Below are positions 18,641 to 27,326 of a stretch of 64,000 nt of DNA, piece after piece (within the stretch, counting starts at the first letter, position 1; every line of letters begins with the position of its first letter). The stretch covers positions 1 to 64,000 of the forward strand of contig NZ_LGCL01000034.1 in assembly GCF_001306115.1 (NCBI RefSeq). The letters run 5' to 3'. This DNA is from Ornatilinea apprima. Its GTDB lineage: Bacteria > Chloroflexota > Anaerolineae > Anaerolineales > Anaerolineaceae. The position numbers and the translations under genes are program-made. Under the pieces are notes generated by a model. The model was not told the origin of the DNA and ran no database searches. It worked only from the letters and a program-made list of their open reading frames with translations.

Positions 18641-18660
18641 TTCAGATCGATTCATCTGAA
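18641..18660. promoter_or_regulatory. 20-bp palindrome upstream of the CARF-LuxR promoter
   Basis: TTCAGAT and ATCTGAA form a perfect inverted repeat with a 6-bp spacer, 20 bp in all, lying 4 bp upstream of the -35 box. Twenty-base palindromes are the usual shape of LuxR-type binding sites, so self-regulation by the CARF-LuxR protein is a reasonable guess. I found no second copy by eye in front of cas10 or the helicase operon. Confidence 0.5.
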
Positions 18661-18703
18661 ATTAATGAATTTTTTATAGTTTAGTTCATCTTTTGGAATT
18701 GAT

Positions 18704-20722
18704 CTACGGATGATTGGCCTGCTCCCCAAATAGCGGACGGAGCATCTCCGGAAGATCGCCAACGTAGGTGAAAACCAGGCGCTGACCGGCGCGGGTGACG
18801 GCCATGTAGATTTTGCGGGTATTTTCCCGGATGAGGGATTCGCGTTCTTCATCGGACAGTCGCAGGGATTGCTCTTCTTCAAAAAGATCGCGCAACCCTA
18901 CCAGAAATACAATTGGGCTTTCGAGGCCCGCACCGGCATTGAGGGTGGTAACGCGCACGTAATTTCCGGGGTAAGTTTGCTTTGCGTCCATGGCGGCGTC
19001 TTTTCCTACACGGCGGTTGATAGCCTCAATGAGCGATTTGGCTCCCTGCCCGTTGGCGTGCAGCAAGAGCAGGTGCTGGCGCTGACAACCATTTTTCAAC
19101 AGCGCATGCACTTCATTGACTACCCTGGCGATTTCATCCTGGGCACTTTGAAGGGGAATGATGATCGGTGTGGCGCCGTTGGGCATATTCAGCAGGTCGG
19201 GGGTGAGAATGTCTTCATCATGGTCATCCGGCAGGCGCGTTCGGTAGAACAGGGTGGCAAAGCGCATGATCTCGTAGGTGGTGCGGTAGCTGCGCTGTAA
19301 AGCATGGGTATGCCCACGTGCTTGCAGGCCCAAGGATCGCCACGAGGCTTTGCGCCCCAGAAACCCTTGGGTGGGGTCGGCGACCAGGAAAAGGTGTGGG
19401 TTTTGCGGATGGAGTGATTTTTGGATGAGGCGCATCCATAAGGGAGCAAAGAATTGGGTCTCATCCACCAGAACAACATCGTATTGAGGCAGTGTAACCT
19501 TCCCTTCTTCACTCCATTTCCATAATAATTGGGGAACATCACCCCAGTCCAGCTTGTCTTCACGCGAAAGCATTTGCTGGTAGGTTTCCATAGCAGACCA
19601 CACGCGCTGGCGCATTTCAACAGACAGGCCAAATCCGCGCCCGCGGCGATCAGCAGCGAGGAATTCTTCGCGGCTCATGGGCAACTGATCTTTGAGCCAG
19701 TCGATCTCGCTTTGCAGCATGGCAACGCTCACACTGGTGTTTTTCAAATGAGTCTCTTGCGCCTGCGCGATTATTCTTTTGCGTGTTTGCATGGAGATGG
19801 GAGTATTCCATTCCAAGTCTTTTGGCCAGTAACGGCGGCACCAGGCTAGAAATGTGCTCCATTCAATTCTGTGGTTGGTAGCGCCTTCCAGACGGGTGAA
19901 GCGGCTTTCCAAATCATTGGCCAGCGGGCGGTTGTGGGTCAGCACCAGGTAGCGCTTCTCCGGGTAGAGATGGTAGAGTAGGCGCAGGCGGTAAAGCAGG
20001 ATTAACGTTTTGCCGCTGCCCGCCACACCGTTTATGATGTTGAGGCGTAAATCTTTACTCAGTTCCTGTCCGCCAGACTCGATTTCCAAATCCATTTTCA
20101 CCGCAGTTTCCTGGCTGTAATCCAGCAGGTAATCGGTGAGACCAGCTTCCAGGCGGCGCTGGTCGAGAGTCCGTACGGTGCTGGCGGCAGGCACGACAAT
20201 CTCTGGGGAGAACTGCTGGCGGATTTTCTCCAGGCAGGTTCTATCCAGTGGTTGAGGAGGCAAAAAGCTCTCCCATTTTAGCCCGCTATCGGCTTGCAGA
20301 ATCTCTCGTCCAGCCCACTGCGGCTCGCCTGGCAGGCGTTTTAGGCGGCTTTCCAGGACCAGCTTGCGAGGAATGTTGGGGAAAACCACCAGGGTTTCAA
20401 TCGGCGAATTTTCTGGAAGACCGATGGGACGAAGAAACTGTTCGAGAACCTGCGCTTCAACGGCGCCCAAAGCCGGACGGTCTTCGTCTGCCAGCAGGAG
20501 CATTTGAGCGGCATTGCTGGTTTGCGCCGCGGAAGCGGAGCTGACCTTGACGAGCAAGGCGCGGTCTGCATTGAGGATGAAAAAATCGGGCGCTTCGGGC
20601 TGCCAGGGAGCCAAATGGGACCAGATGGTGTAATCATCGGGTAGCGATTCTAACGCACGAAAGGTTTTTACCACCACATAAGGCAGCGTATTGGAAATAT
20701 TATTGGGCAGGATGTAGGCCAT
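18704..20722 (-). CDS. UvrD-like SF1 helicase with degenerate NERD-like N-terminus
   Basis: A 672-residue SF1A helicase-like protein. The Walker A motif is NGVAGSGKT (231-239), motif II is VVLVDETQFF, and the late motif reads MAVTRAGQRLVFTY. The first 130 residues include PDFFILNADRALLVKVSS, which resembles a NERD nuclease core but lacks the usual Glu before the Lys pair, so nuclease activity is doubtful. It starts 3 bp after the other helicase gene, forming a two-gene operon. The pair may be a separate defence module beside the CRISPR locus; the sequence does not show its substrate. Confidence 0.85.
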   Translation of the reverse strand: MAYILPNNISNTLPYVVVKTFRALESLPDDYTIWSHLAPWQPEAPDFFILNADRALLVKVSSASAAQTSNAAQMLLLADEDRPALGAVEAQVLEQFLRPIGLPENSPIETLVVFPNIPRKLVLESRLKRLPGEPQWAGREILQADSGLKWESFLPPQPLDRTCLEKIRQQFSPEIVVPAASTVRTLDQRRLEAGLTDYLLDYSQETAVKMDLEIESGGQELSKDLRLNIINGVAGSGKTLILLYRLRLLYHLYPEKRYLVLTHNRPLANDLESRFTRLEGATNHRIEWSTFLAWCRRYWPKDLEWNTPISMQTRKRIIAQAQETHLKNTSVSVAMLQSEIDWLKDQLPMSREEFLAADRRGRGFGLSVEMRQRVWSAMETYQQMLSREDKLDWGDVPQLLWKWSEEGKVTLPQYDVVLVDETQFFAPLWMRLIQKSLHPQNPHLFLVADPTQGFLGRKASWRSLGLQARGHTHALQRSYRTTYEIMRFATLFYRTRLPDDHDEDILTPDLLNMPNGATPIIIPLQSAQDEIARVVNEVHALLKNGCQRQHLLLLHANGQGAKSLIEAINRRVGKDAAMDAKQTYPGNYVRVTTLNAGAGLESPIVFLVGLRDLFEEEQSLRLSDEERESLIRENTRKIYMAVTRAGQRLVFTYVGDLPEMLRPLFGEQANHP

Positions 20723-20725
20723 ACC

Positions 20726-22471
20726 TTAAACCAACGAACCTTCCGGCAAAGAGATTTGCAGGCAGCTATCGATCAGACTTCGCATCAAGGCCAGGGTCTC
20801 GGCCTGCTGCGGATCGTATTGATCGGCTGCGAGCATGTGGTGGCTGCCCACCAGAATCAGCTTGGTGCGTGGGCGGGTGGCAGCCACGTTCAGGCGTTGT
20901 GGTTGGAAAAGAAAGTCGGCCATTTGGGCGGCAAACACCGGGCTGGCCGTTGTAAAGGAAACCAGCACCACCTCCCGTTCCTGCCCCTGCATGCGTTCAA
21001 CCGTATCCACGGCAAGGCGCTTCCAGGGCCTGGATTCCTGACCCATGATGCGCCGTAGGATACTGCGGATTAAGCGGCTCTGCGCGCGGTAGGGCACCAC
21101 AACGCCAATCTCGTCTGCAGAAACACCGTGTTCCAGCAAGGCGAGGATCAATTCCACCACGACCTCGGCCTCTTGCCGGCTGCGGGTGGTGGTATTTTTG
21201 TGGCCCAGGTCGAGAAAAACGGCAGGAGCGGAGGGATCGAGGACAAAGTCCCAACGGGATGCCTGGCTGGAAAGCCGCAAGCGCCGTTTGGCCGCCTCCG
21301 CGCTGGGTTGGAGCTGCGCGCTGTAAAACGTGCGACTGGGCCATTCGGTTAGCACATCATTGAGACGGTAGGTGATATTGAGCATGCTGTCGTTGCCCCT
21401 GCCGGAAAGGTAGGCAAAGATGGAGGTTTGCTGTGCTTCTTTGACGGAGAAAATATTGACCGGAGGGAGCTGGTTTTCATCACCGATAAAGATGTACTTA
21501 TCCCCCGCCAGCATGCCCATGATGGCCAGCGGCAGAGTAACTTGAGAAGCTTCATCGAACAAAACGACATCAAATTCAACATTGGAAAGCCGGTTGGTTC
21601 GCAGCGCGAAGGGGGTGGCGCCGATGACGTAGCCGCCAGTCAGATCACCGAAATGAGACTGGTCAAAGTTTTTGAAGTTGGGGACATCGAGATCGCCCGC
21701 GACGGTTTCCTGACCGATTTTGCACACCGGGATGGAATCGTCCACTTGGGGAATTTTGTTCAGCGCATTGTGAATGGCGCGGTGGGTGAGGGCGGTGACC
21801 AACACACGCTGGCCGTCGGCGACCAGCAGCCTGGCCAGGTGCGCCAGCATGAGGGTTTTGCCAGTTCCGGGCGGTCCTTGAATGAGATGCAGTAAATCAG
21901 TGGCATAGGCCTGCGCGACCGCGTCTACCTGACTATCGTTTAACCCGGCCTGGGCGGCTTCTTGCATGGCACGCTCGTAGCGGGCGTAATCAATTTTGGG
22001 CATCAGCGATCCCTTAAGCAGGGCGAGAATGACGCTGCGGCCGCGGTTGGAATCGGAAACCGTGTCCAGCGCCTCGAGATAGAAGTGGCTGGCGTCGAAC
22101 CAATCCTGGTCGGCGATCCAATTGTAGGGATTGGCGGAGAGGAAGTAATGATTGCCATGAATAATGCTGACATCCAGTTCAGTCTCATCGTCGTACTGCA
22201 ATTCAACGTGCAGGGCGTTTGGGTCTTTGGGGTTACCCTGGTGCAAGACCAACAGATCTCCCTCGCGGAAGCGCGAATCGTTGGTGACACAGCTCAGGCG
22301 CACCATATTTCCTTCGATGCGCTCGATGTTCAGGCCTTCAATGGCCCACCCTTTGGCTACCCGTTCTGAAAGCGGGTGTGACCACTGCTGGTCGAGGGCG
22401 GCAAACTGCTTTTGCGCTTCGGCCTGCACAAGGGATCGTAATCGAAAGATCAGGTCTTCGGTGGAGGGCAT
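20726..22471 (-). CDS. Upf1/Dna2-like SF1B helicase
   Basis: A 581-residue SF1B helicase of the Upf1/IGHMBP2/Dna2 group. Walker A is GPPGTGKT (199-206), motif II is VVLFDEASQVTLP, then GDENQLPPV, a motif V region with VDTVERMQGQEREVVLVSF, and motif VI in RLNVAATRPRTKLILVG. The first 190 residues contain a beta-rich part (MVRLSCVTNDSRFREGDLLVLHQG) like the 1B/OB domain of this group. It is the first gene of the helicase operon. No nuclease domain is visible. Confidence 0.87.
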   Translation of the reverse strand: MPSTEDLIFRLRSLVQAEAQKQFAALDQQWSHPLSERVAKGWAIEGLNIERIEGNMVRLSCVTNDSRFREGDLLVLHQGNPKDPNALHVELQYDDETELDVSIIHGNHYFLSANPYNWIADQDWFDASHFYLEALDTVSDSNRGRSVILALLKGSLMPKIDYARYERAMQEAAQAGLNDSQVDAVAQAYATDLLHLIQGPPGTGKTLMLAHLARLLVADGQRVLVTALTHRAIHNALNKIPQVDDSIPVCKIGQETVAGDLDVPNFKNFDQSHFGDLTGGYVIGATPFALRTNRLSNVEFDVVLFDEASQVTLPLAIMGMLAGDKYIFIGDENQLPPVNIFSVKEAQQTSIFAYLSGRGNDSMLNITYRLNDVLTEWPSRTFYSAQLQPSAEAAKRRLRLSSQASRWDFVLDPSAPAVFLDLGHKNTTTRSRQEAEVVVELILALLEHGVSADEIGVVVPYRAQSRLIRSILRRIMGQESRPWKRLAVDTVERMQGQEREVVLVSFTTASPVFAAQMADFLFQPQRLNVAATRPRTKLILVGSHHMLAADQYDPQQAETLALMRSLIDSCLQISLPEGSLV

Positions 22472-22815
22472 TGGGTTCCTAAAAAATGATCACTTTCTGC
22501 TGTAATCCACGAGATTTTTATCTCAGGAGGATGTACCCCATTTCAGAATAGGTGTTTCGTGTGAGTTATTGAATAACCTGTTTTCAGCGAACTGAATAAG
22601 ACCAGCGGATGGACAATGGCCATATATTGTTGATGCCATTTTGAAAAGGCCTTTGGCGGAAGAGTTCTTGATGCGTTGGGGTGTGAACAAAATAGTTTCA
22701 TATTCTTACAATAATCAGAGCAAAAATTATTCAGAAAATAAAACGGTCATTGACTGGTTTATCTGACGAAAAAGTGGTCAACAAGGATGCTGCTGGTTAT
22801 AGAAAAAGAAACTGA
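22472..22815. other. AT-rich intergenic stretch, no gene
   Basis: This 344-bp gap between the Upf1-like gene and the AT-rich orphan gene contains no convincing gene. It holds a small palindrome, gttattgaataac (22565-22577), and a short hairpin gagat-tttt-atctc near 22510, both within 110 bp upstream of the helicase operon. I see no strong promoter, only a weak TATTCT on the minus strand near 22545. Confidence 0.5.
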
Positions 22816-23802
22816 TTAAGAGAGTTTGAATTTCAAAGCCTTTTTGGGGATTACGGAATAATGATAAATCTTGTCTCTTTGATAGCTTAGTGACTTTACC
22901 ACATTCGGAAAGGTTTCATAAAAATCTCGTTTACTCATCGCAAAAGAACCTTCTGGAGTAATAACGCAAAATTCATCATCCCAATTCAGCGGCTCAATTA
23001 TCTCGGCTTTAAAACATAATCTATAATACGGGTAAATTTCTTTGTATCCAAAAGAACTTCTAGATTCTTGGTTGGGTCTATTTTGCATGGTGTCCGATTT
23101 CTTTACCTGTCGGCTATATGCAGTTTCCTTTATATCTTTTGGGAATGAATAGTGAAAGGTTTGCGGATTGCGGCTTTGTTTTAATGGTTGACCATTAACT
23201 AGATTTAGAAATTCATCCCAAATTGGTTCGTATAATTGTTGAAATATCTCGTAAAAAAAAGCAATTACGGTTGGATCACCGCCGTACGACTGCCAATCAA
23301 TTTTTGGAATATAGAAGTAGTTACATGGGTGGATATTGCGTGCTGTTCGCCAGAGCAGTTCTTTACGATCCCAATATTCATAATCCGTTCGTCGGTCTTT
23401 TACGTCAAAGATATGGGCTACATGCCACCCAGACTGGCTGATGTTCGTTGGTAATTGAACTTGAAACATATGACAGGGAATTCTATTGATGAGGGCTGAG
23501 AATGATGGGTTCTCATGGAGTTTATTTGTAAATAATTGATAATGTATCCACCATGCGGGCGCATTGTCTGTGGCGCGAAGTTGATACCCTTTACTGTTTT
23601 GGACAGTAACTCCACGTTCCAAGCCCCGGACCATTCGAATAAGAAAGACTGGATTTTCAGAGCCAAGATAATAATCACAAAAGGCACGATGAAAATCTTT
23701 AATTGCTTGATAATTTATATGAACCTGTTGAGCCCATTGCTCATAGAATTCTTGCAATGAGCCATTGAAGCGTGTTGGAGCCTGGAGTATTGATTTTGTC
23801 AT
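22816..23802 (-). CDS. Unrecognised AT-rich protein with a possible HNH-like motif
   Basis: A 328-residue soluble protein whose family I do not know. Its middle part has GWHVAHIFDVKDR (about 127-139), then RNIHPCNYFYIPKIDW about 25 residues later. The AHI followed by an Asn-His-Pro-x-Asn element loosely resembles the His and Asn of divergent HNH nucleases, but no second zinc-like Cys pair is seen, so this is a weak match. The codon use is AT-rich, like the NACHT gene and unlike most neighbours, suggesting transfer. No operon partner lies close on either side. The C-terminal third contains YYRLCFKAEI and a strand-rich end. Confidence 0.6.
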   Translation of the reverse strand: MTKSILQAPTRFNGSLQEFYEQWAQQVHINYQAIKDFHRAFCDYYLGSENPVFLIRMVRGLERGVTVQNSKGYQLRATDNAPAWWIHYQLFTNKLHENPSFSALINRIPCHMFQVQLPTNISQSGWHVAHIFDVKDRRTDYEYWDRKELLWRTARNIHPCNYFYIPKIDWQSYGGDPTVIAFFYEIFQQLYEPIWDEFLNLVNGQPLKQSRNPQTFHYSFPKDIKETAYSRQVKKSDTMQNRPNQESRSSFGYKEIYPYYRLCFKAEIIEPLNWDDEFCVITPEGSFAMSKRDFYETFPNVVKSLSYQRDKIYHYSVIPKKALKFKLS

Positions 23803-23848
23803 TGAAAAATTTACCCCTCTTATTGCTATAGGAAAAATCTGCGTTAAA

Positions 23849-23906
23849 CGAAGTTGTAACTATTGCTTTTGATATAGTGAACTTCTGCTTGGCCGAAGTG
23901 GTAACT
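23849..23906. repeat. Imperfect direct repeat upstream of the orphan gene
   Basis: The sequences CGAAGTTGTAACT (from 23849) and CGAAGTGGTAACT (23894-23906) differ at one position and begin 45 bp apart, about four helical turns. They lie 50-100 bp upstream of the orphan gene start at 23802 and could be regulator sites. The rest of the 23803-24074 gap is AT-rich with no gene seen. Confidence 0.45.
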
Positions 23907-24074
23907 TTTTTTTGAGATACGGCCTCCTCAGTTTTTCATCACCAATTCTGTCTACGCTTTTATTATACTGATCAAATCACGTTTTCCTCACAAACGTGGG
24001 GGTGAACCTTTATTCATTAAAATAATCGCTGCTCAATTCGACGACTACTCCGTTTATTTGAATGAAAAGAGCAA

Positions 24075-25367
24075 TCATGGATTTTCTACCCATCCAACAG
24101 GAGACAGGTTCTTCGCAATAATAAAAGCCGATTTCTCTGCAAGATTAACCAGAACCACATCATTTCCAGGTGGATCTTTCTGGTAATTAGCCGCTATAAC
24201 GAGACTCTTTCCATCTTTTGACCAGATGGGGTAAGGGAAGGTTGTGTAATAATCCGGTTCAAAGCCCGCGAGGATGCAGGTATTCGTGATCATACCTGTT
24301 TTTGTATCAAGAAACGCAAGCGAGAACTCTTCTGTTTCATATGATAGCAACCGGAAAGCAACGGTTTTATTATCTGGTGACCACGAATAAAATTCAGCAG
24401 TGTAATTCCTTTTTCCTTCGAGCGGATTCATCTGCGTAATGACTTCCGGTATTCCGTCCGGACTTACGATATAAAACTCTCGATTGACCAAGAGCAACAA
24501 GTGTGAGCCATCTAACGACCAGTATGGCCCCTCGCCACTCCAATATGGATTGTCAAACTCGGCTAACACTGCTTTTTCTGGAATTCCATAAAGGATAAAC
24601 CCTTGATAACCCCCTGATGGTGAATTTTCCAGGCTACCAGGATATACCACCCGTGATAGCGATGGATTATATACAGTGGTACCCATATAAGGCCAGTTCA
24701 CGTTGGTGTTACCAATATCAATGTTCGGGTAATTGGGTTCTAAAATTTTCTCTTTATTTTCAAGTGGGTTTAAGATAGTAATCGCTCTTGGGTACTTTAC
24801 AAATCCAGGCACATCGATCACCGCCATCACAATTATGAGATGCTGGTTATCGATCCAACCGTCGATTGATCCCCAATTCTGTTTCCATGGCAGTTTTCTA
24901 ATTATTTTCCCGTCGGACCCATAAACCTCTAATTGGTTTTCATCCCAATTTTTGTAAGCATACATGCTTCGATCTGGGGATACAGATAGATACGAGTAAT
25001 TTCTTCCAGGAATTTCTGTTGCCTTTCCAGATGAAAGGTCAAAGAAAGAGTAAACCCTCTCGTCTTGGGGCGGAAGCGTTTCAAACACAATTTTTCCTGT
25101 GTATGGATGTTGTTTTGGAAGCTCGGGCTTCACGCTGATGCAGTTTTGAATAACACCAGTATTGAAGTCAGGTGTAAGAGTTGGAGATAAGTAAGGTGTT
25201 ATTGCGGTTGATCTTGTTTCTGAAAAAGAGCCTGAATTTTCACTTGATTTTGGTATCTCGGTTGGCAGATTGGTTGGTCTGGGCGCTGGCGTGTTTTGTG
25301 GAGCGAGTGGAACGCATCCGCTGACGAGGAGAAGGATAATGGTGATGAGGGTGAATTTGCGATTCAT
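24075..25367 (-). CDS. Lipoprotein with WD40/TolB-like repeats
   Basis: A secreted lipoprotein of about 430 residues. The start at 25367 gives MNRKFTLITIILLLVSGC, a clean signal peptide with lipobox VSGC; a frame beginning 9 codons earlier adds nothing useful. A Pro/Thr/Ser-rich linker (PAPRPTNLPTEIPKSS) follows, as in many Chloroflexota lipoproteins. The body has repeated propeller-like pieces: YLSVSPDRSMYAYKN, GEGPYWSLDGSHLLLLV, FYSWSPDNKTVAFRL, PIWSKDGKSLVIAAN. These resemble PD40/TolB blades. The ligand and role are unknown. It ends about 270 bp from the orphan gene and seems to stand alone. Confidence 0.8.
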   Translation of the reverse strand: MNRKFTLITIILLLVSGCVPLAPQNTPAPRPTNLPTEIPKSSENSGSFSETRSTAITPYLSPTLTPDFNTGVIQNCISVKPELPKQHPYTGKIVFETLPPQDERVYSFFDLSSGKATEIPGRNYSYLSVSPDRSMYAYKNWDENQLEVYGSDGKIIRKLPWKQNWGSIDGWIDNQHLIIVMAVIDVPGFVKYPRAITILNPLENKEKILEPNYPNIDIGNTNVNWPYMGTTVYNPSLSRVVYPGSLENSPSGGYQGFILYGIPEKAVLAEFDNPYWSGEGPYWSLDGSHLLLLVNREFYIVSPDGIPEVITQMNPLEGKRNYTAEFYSWSPDNKTVAFRLLSYETEEFSLAFLDTKTGMITNTCILAGFEPDYYTTFPYPIWSKDGKSLVIAANYQKDPPGNDVVLVNLAEKSAFIIAKNLSPVGWVENP

Positions 25368-25573
25368 GTTGAGATTTACTGAACATTCCCCCATAAATGA
25401 TGATATGAATTAATAATATAGCAAAATTATAAATAGATGGCTCACAGATGAGATTAGCCTTACATTGCCCTTCAGGGATTCTTGCATCCCTGTCACGTGC
25501 GCACGGCGATGAGGGGCTGAGCTTCTTGACCATTGTATCCGGGCTGTTTACGGCCAGATTTTTCACGCCTTTA

Positions 25574-25601
25574 TTGACATCCCCTCAATGTGGGGTATAA
25601 T
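25574..25601 (+). promoter_or_regulatory. Promoter of tRNA-Lys
   Basis: TTGACA (25574-25579) and TATAAT (25596-25601) are both perfect consensus boxes with a 16-bp spacer. The start would fall about 14 bp before the tRNA. Confidence 0.85.
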
Positions 25602-25621
25602 TATTTCCGCTACGATGGCGT

Positions 25622-25697
25622 GGCTCACTAGCTCAACTGGCAGAGCAACTGACTCTTAATCAGTGGGTTCAGGGTTCGAGTCCCTGGTGAGTCACCA
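25622..25697 (+). tRNA. tRNA-Lys (CUU)
   Basis: A 76-nt cloverleaf can be folded by hand. The acceptor arm is GGCTCAC with GTGAGTC (one G-U pair), the anticodon arm ACTGA-CTCTTAA-TCAGT gives anticodon CTT, and the T arm is CAGGG-TTCGAGT-CCCTG. The discriminator is A and CCA is encoded. A strong promoter lies just upstream. Confidence 0.96.
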
Positions 25698-25709
25698 TTT
25701 TTATTTAAT

Positions 25710-25760
25710 GGGTTCAGGGTCCCCTGCGGGGATGATATCCGAGTCCCTGGTGAGTCACCA
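25710..25760 (+). pseudogene. Partial duplicate of the tRNA-Lys 3' end with an insertion
   Basis: The last 33 bases of tRNA-Lys recur 45 bp downstream as GGGTTCAGGGT (25710-25720) and CGAGTCCCTGGTGAGTCACCA (25740-25760, given as its two ends CGAGTCCC and GTCACCA). They are split by 19 bp, CCCCTGCGGGGATGATATC, in place of one T in the T loop. The copy matches the true gene base for base outside the insertion. It looks like an integration-site remnant or a recombination scar, not a functional tRNA. Confidence 0.8.
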
Positions 25761-25778
25761 TTTTCTTTTAACTTCCCA

Positions 25779-27326
25779 TCACACAAACATCGGTATAAAC
25801 GGCGGGTTATCCATCCCGCGACCGTGCAGCCAGCGTTCTGCGCCGATTTCGCACAAGATCTGGCATCCTTGCTGCCAGTGTTGCTCATCCCCTGTCGCGT
25901 TGGCCAGGGCGAGCAGGACGGCGGCTTTTTCCAGTTTGCGCTCGCTGTGATTGACCAGGTCCAGGCTTTGGCGCAGCAGGGTTTCTTTTTCTCCGGGGGG
26001 AGATAAGAAGGCCAGGCAGCGCAGGTTGAGCTGCAGGAGCAGTTGGGTGTCCATTTGTTGGCACCAGGCGATCATGCCTTTGGCCATGTCCAGCGCTTTA
26101 TCGTGATCTCCGAGGGCGTGATGGCACAGCGCCAGCCACAGAAAGTCCAGGCCGTAGCCGTCGCGCGAGCCGTGGTTTTCGTAGTAAATGTTGCTGGAGG
26201 TCAGCGCTTCAATGGCTTGTTGGTATTCCCCAAAATAATACAAAATGGTACCCAGGTTTCTACGGCCGCGGTGGCCCTCTGAGATGAAGTTAATTTTTTG
26301 GGCGTGGGTGATGTGCTGGCGGGTGAGACGCAGGGCTTCGTCCAGGCTGCCGCGGGCGAAATGCACCAGTCCCAGGTTGCCGATATCGTAGGTGATGAGC
26401 TGCTGGGAGCCCGTTTTTTTGTAGTAGTCAATGGTGGCTTGCAGGGTTTCTTCGGCCAAGGGCAGCTCGCCCATGCTCCAATACACCAGTCCCAGGTTGC
26501 TTTTTAAGGATTCGGCGTTGAAGTGGTCTTCGGCTTCTCGGTAAAGCTGCATGGCCTGCTTCAGGTCGGCGACAGCGGCGGGGTAGCGCGCTTTGGCCCA
26601 CAGTAAGGTGGAGCGATGGGTCACCAGATCGGCGGTTAGGGTTTTATCGCGGCTGCCTTCTTGCTGGTCGAGCCAGACCATATCTTCCAACAGGCTTAGG
26701 GCCTGGTCCCATTTCCCGCGCTCGCGCAGGCGGTCTATCTGGCATTGGTTCATCAGCAGCCAGGCCTGGGTCATGTGGGGGGGAATGGATACGGCAGGAT
26801 CGCCGGCCAGGTAAGCGGAGCTTGCGTGTTCAAAGTGTTCATCCGCTTTGTCTGGTTGGCCAGTGGAGCGCAAGCAGTAAAAAAATACCCGGCTGGCGCG
26901 CGCTGAGAGCCTGGGCGGCGCGGCGGGTGTGGCCAGGACTTCCTGGCAGAGGGCGATTGCCGGTTCAAAATGACCGCTGAAAAATTCAACATCCGCGAGG
27001 GCGCATTGGTACTCACAGCGCTGTTCGGTGTGTCCGGCGGGGGTGTTTTTGAGGGCAAAGCGCAGGTGGGGTTCCCACAGGTAGCCCATTCCCCAGCGCA
27101 GCGGCAGGGGGTGCAGCGTTGAGATGAATTCCAGGGCGCGCTGGGTGAGGGCGGGGTAGCGGTGCGTCTCTTTGAGGAGGGTCAGAAAGCTGGCCAGGTG
27201 GGCGCGCACATCGGCCAGCGGCGCGCTTTGAAGGTACTGGATCGACCGTTCCAATCGCTGCGCCAGCAAGTTTGGGTAATTGGCCTGCCAGTATTGGGAT
27301 TCGCTAGCCGGATTGCGTGCGCTCAT
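25779..27326 (-). CDS. TPR-repeat protein, partner of the NB-ARC ATPase
   Basis: A 515-residue helical repeat protein. TPR-like units are visible from about residue 200, for example AAVADLKQAMQLYREAEDHF, LKSNLGLVYWSMGELPLAEE, IGNLGLVHFARGSLDEALRL, RRNLGTILYYFGEYQQAIEA and LALCHHALGDHDKALDMAKG. No catalytic domain or signal peptide is seen. Its start lies inside the end of the NB-ARC gene (23-bp overlap), so the two are coupled. In STAND proteins an NB-ARC ATPase is usually followed by such repeats in one chain; here they appear as two proteins. The repeats would be the ligand sensor. Confidence 0.85.
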   Translation of the reverse strand: MSARNPASESQYWQANYPNLLAQRLERSIQYLQSAPLADVRAHLASFLTLLKETHRYPALTQRALEFISTLHPLPLRWGMGYLWEPHLRFALKNTPAGHTEQRCEYQCALADVEFFSGHFEPAIALCQEVLATPAAPPRLSARASRVFFYCLRSTGQPDKADEHFEHASSAYLAGDPAVSIPPHMTQAWLLMNQCQIDRLRERGKWDQALSLLEDMVWLDQQEGSRDKTLTADLVTHRSTLLWAKARYPAAVADLKQAMQLYREAEDHFNAESLKSNLGLVYWSMGELPLAEETLQATIDYYKKTGSQQLITYDIGNLGLVHFARGSLDEALRLTRQHITHAQKINFISEGHRGRRNLGTILYYFGEYQQAIEALTSSNIYYENHGSRDGYGLDFLWLALCHHALGDHDKALDMAKGMIAWCQQMDTQLLLQLNLRCLAFLSPPGEKETLLRQSLDLVNHSERKLEKAAVLLALANATGDEQHWQQGCQILCEIGAERWLHGRGMDNPPFIPMFV

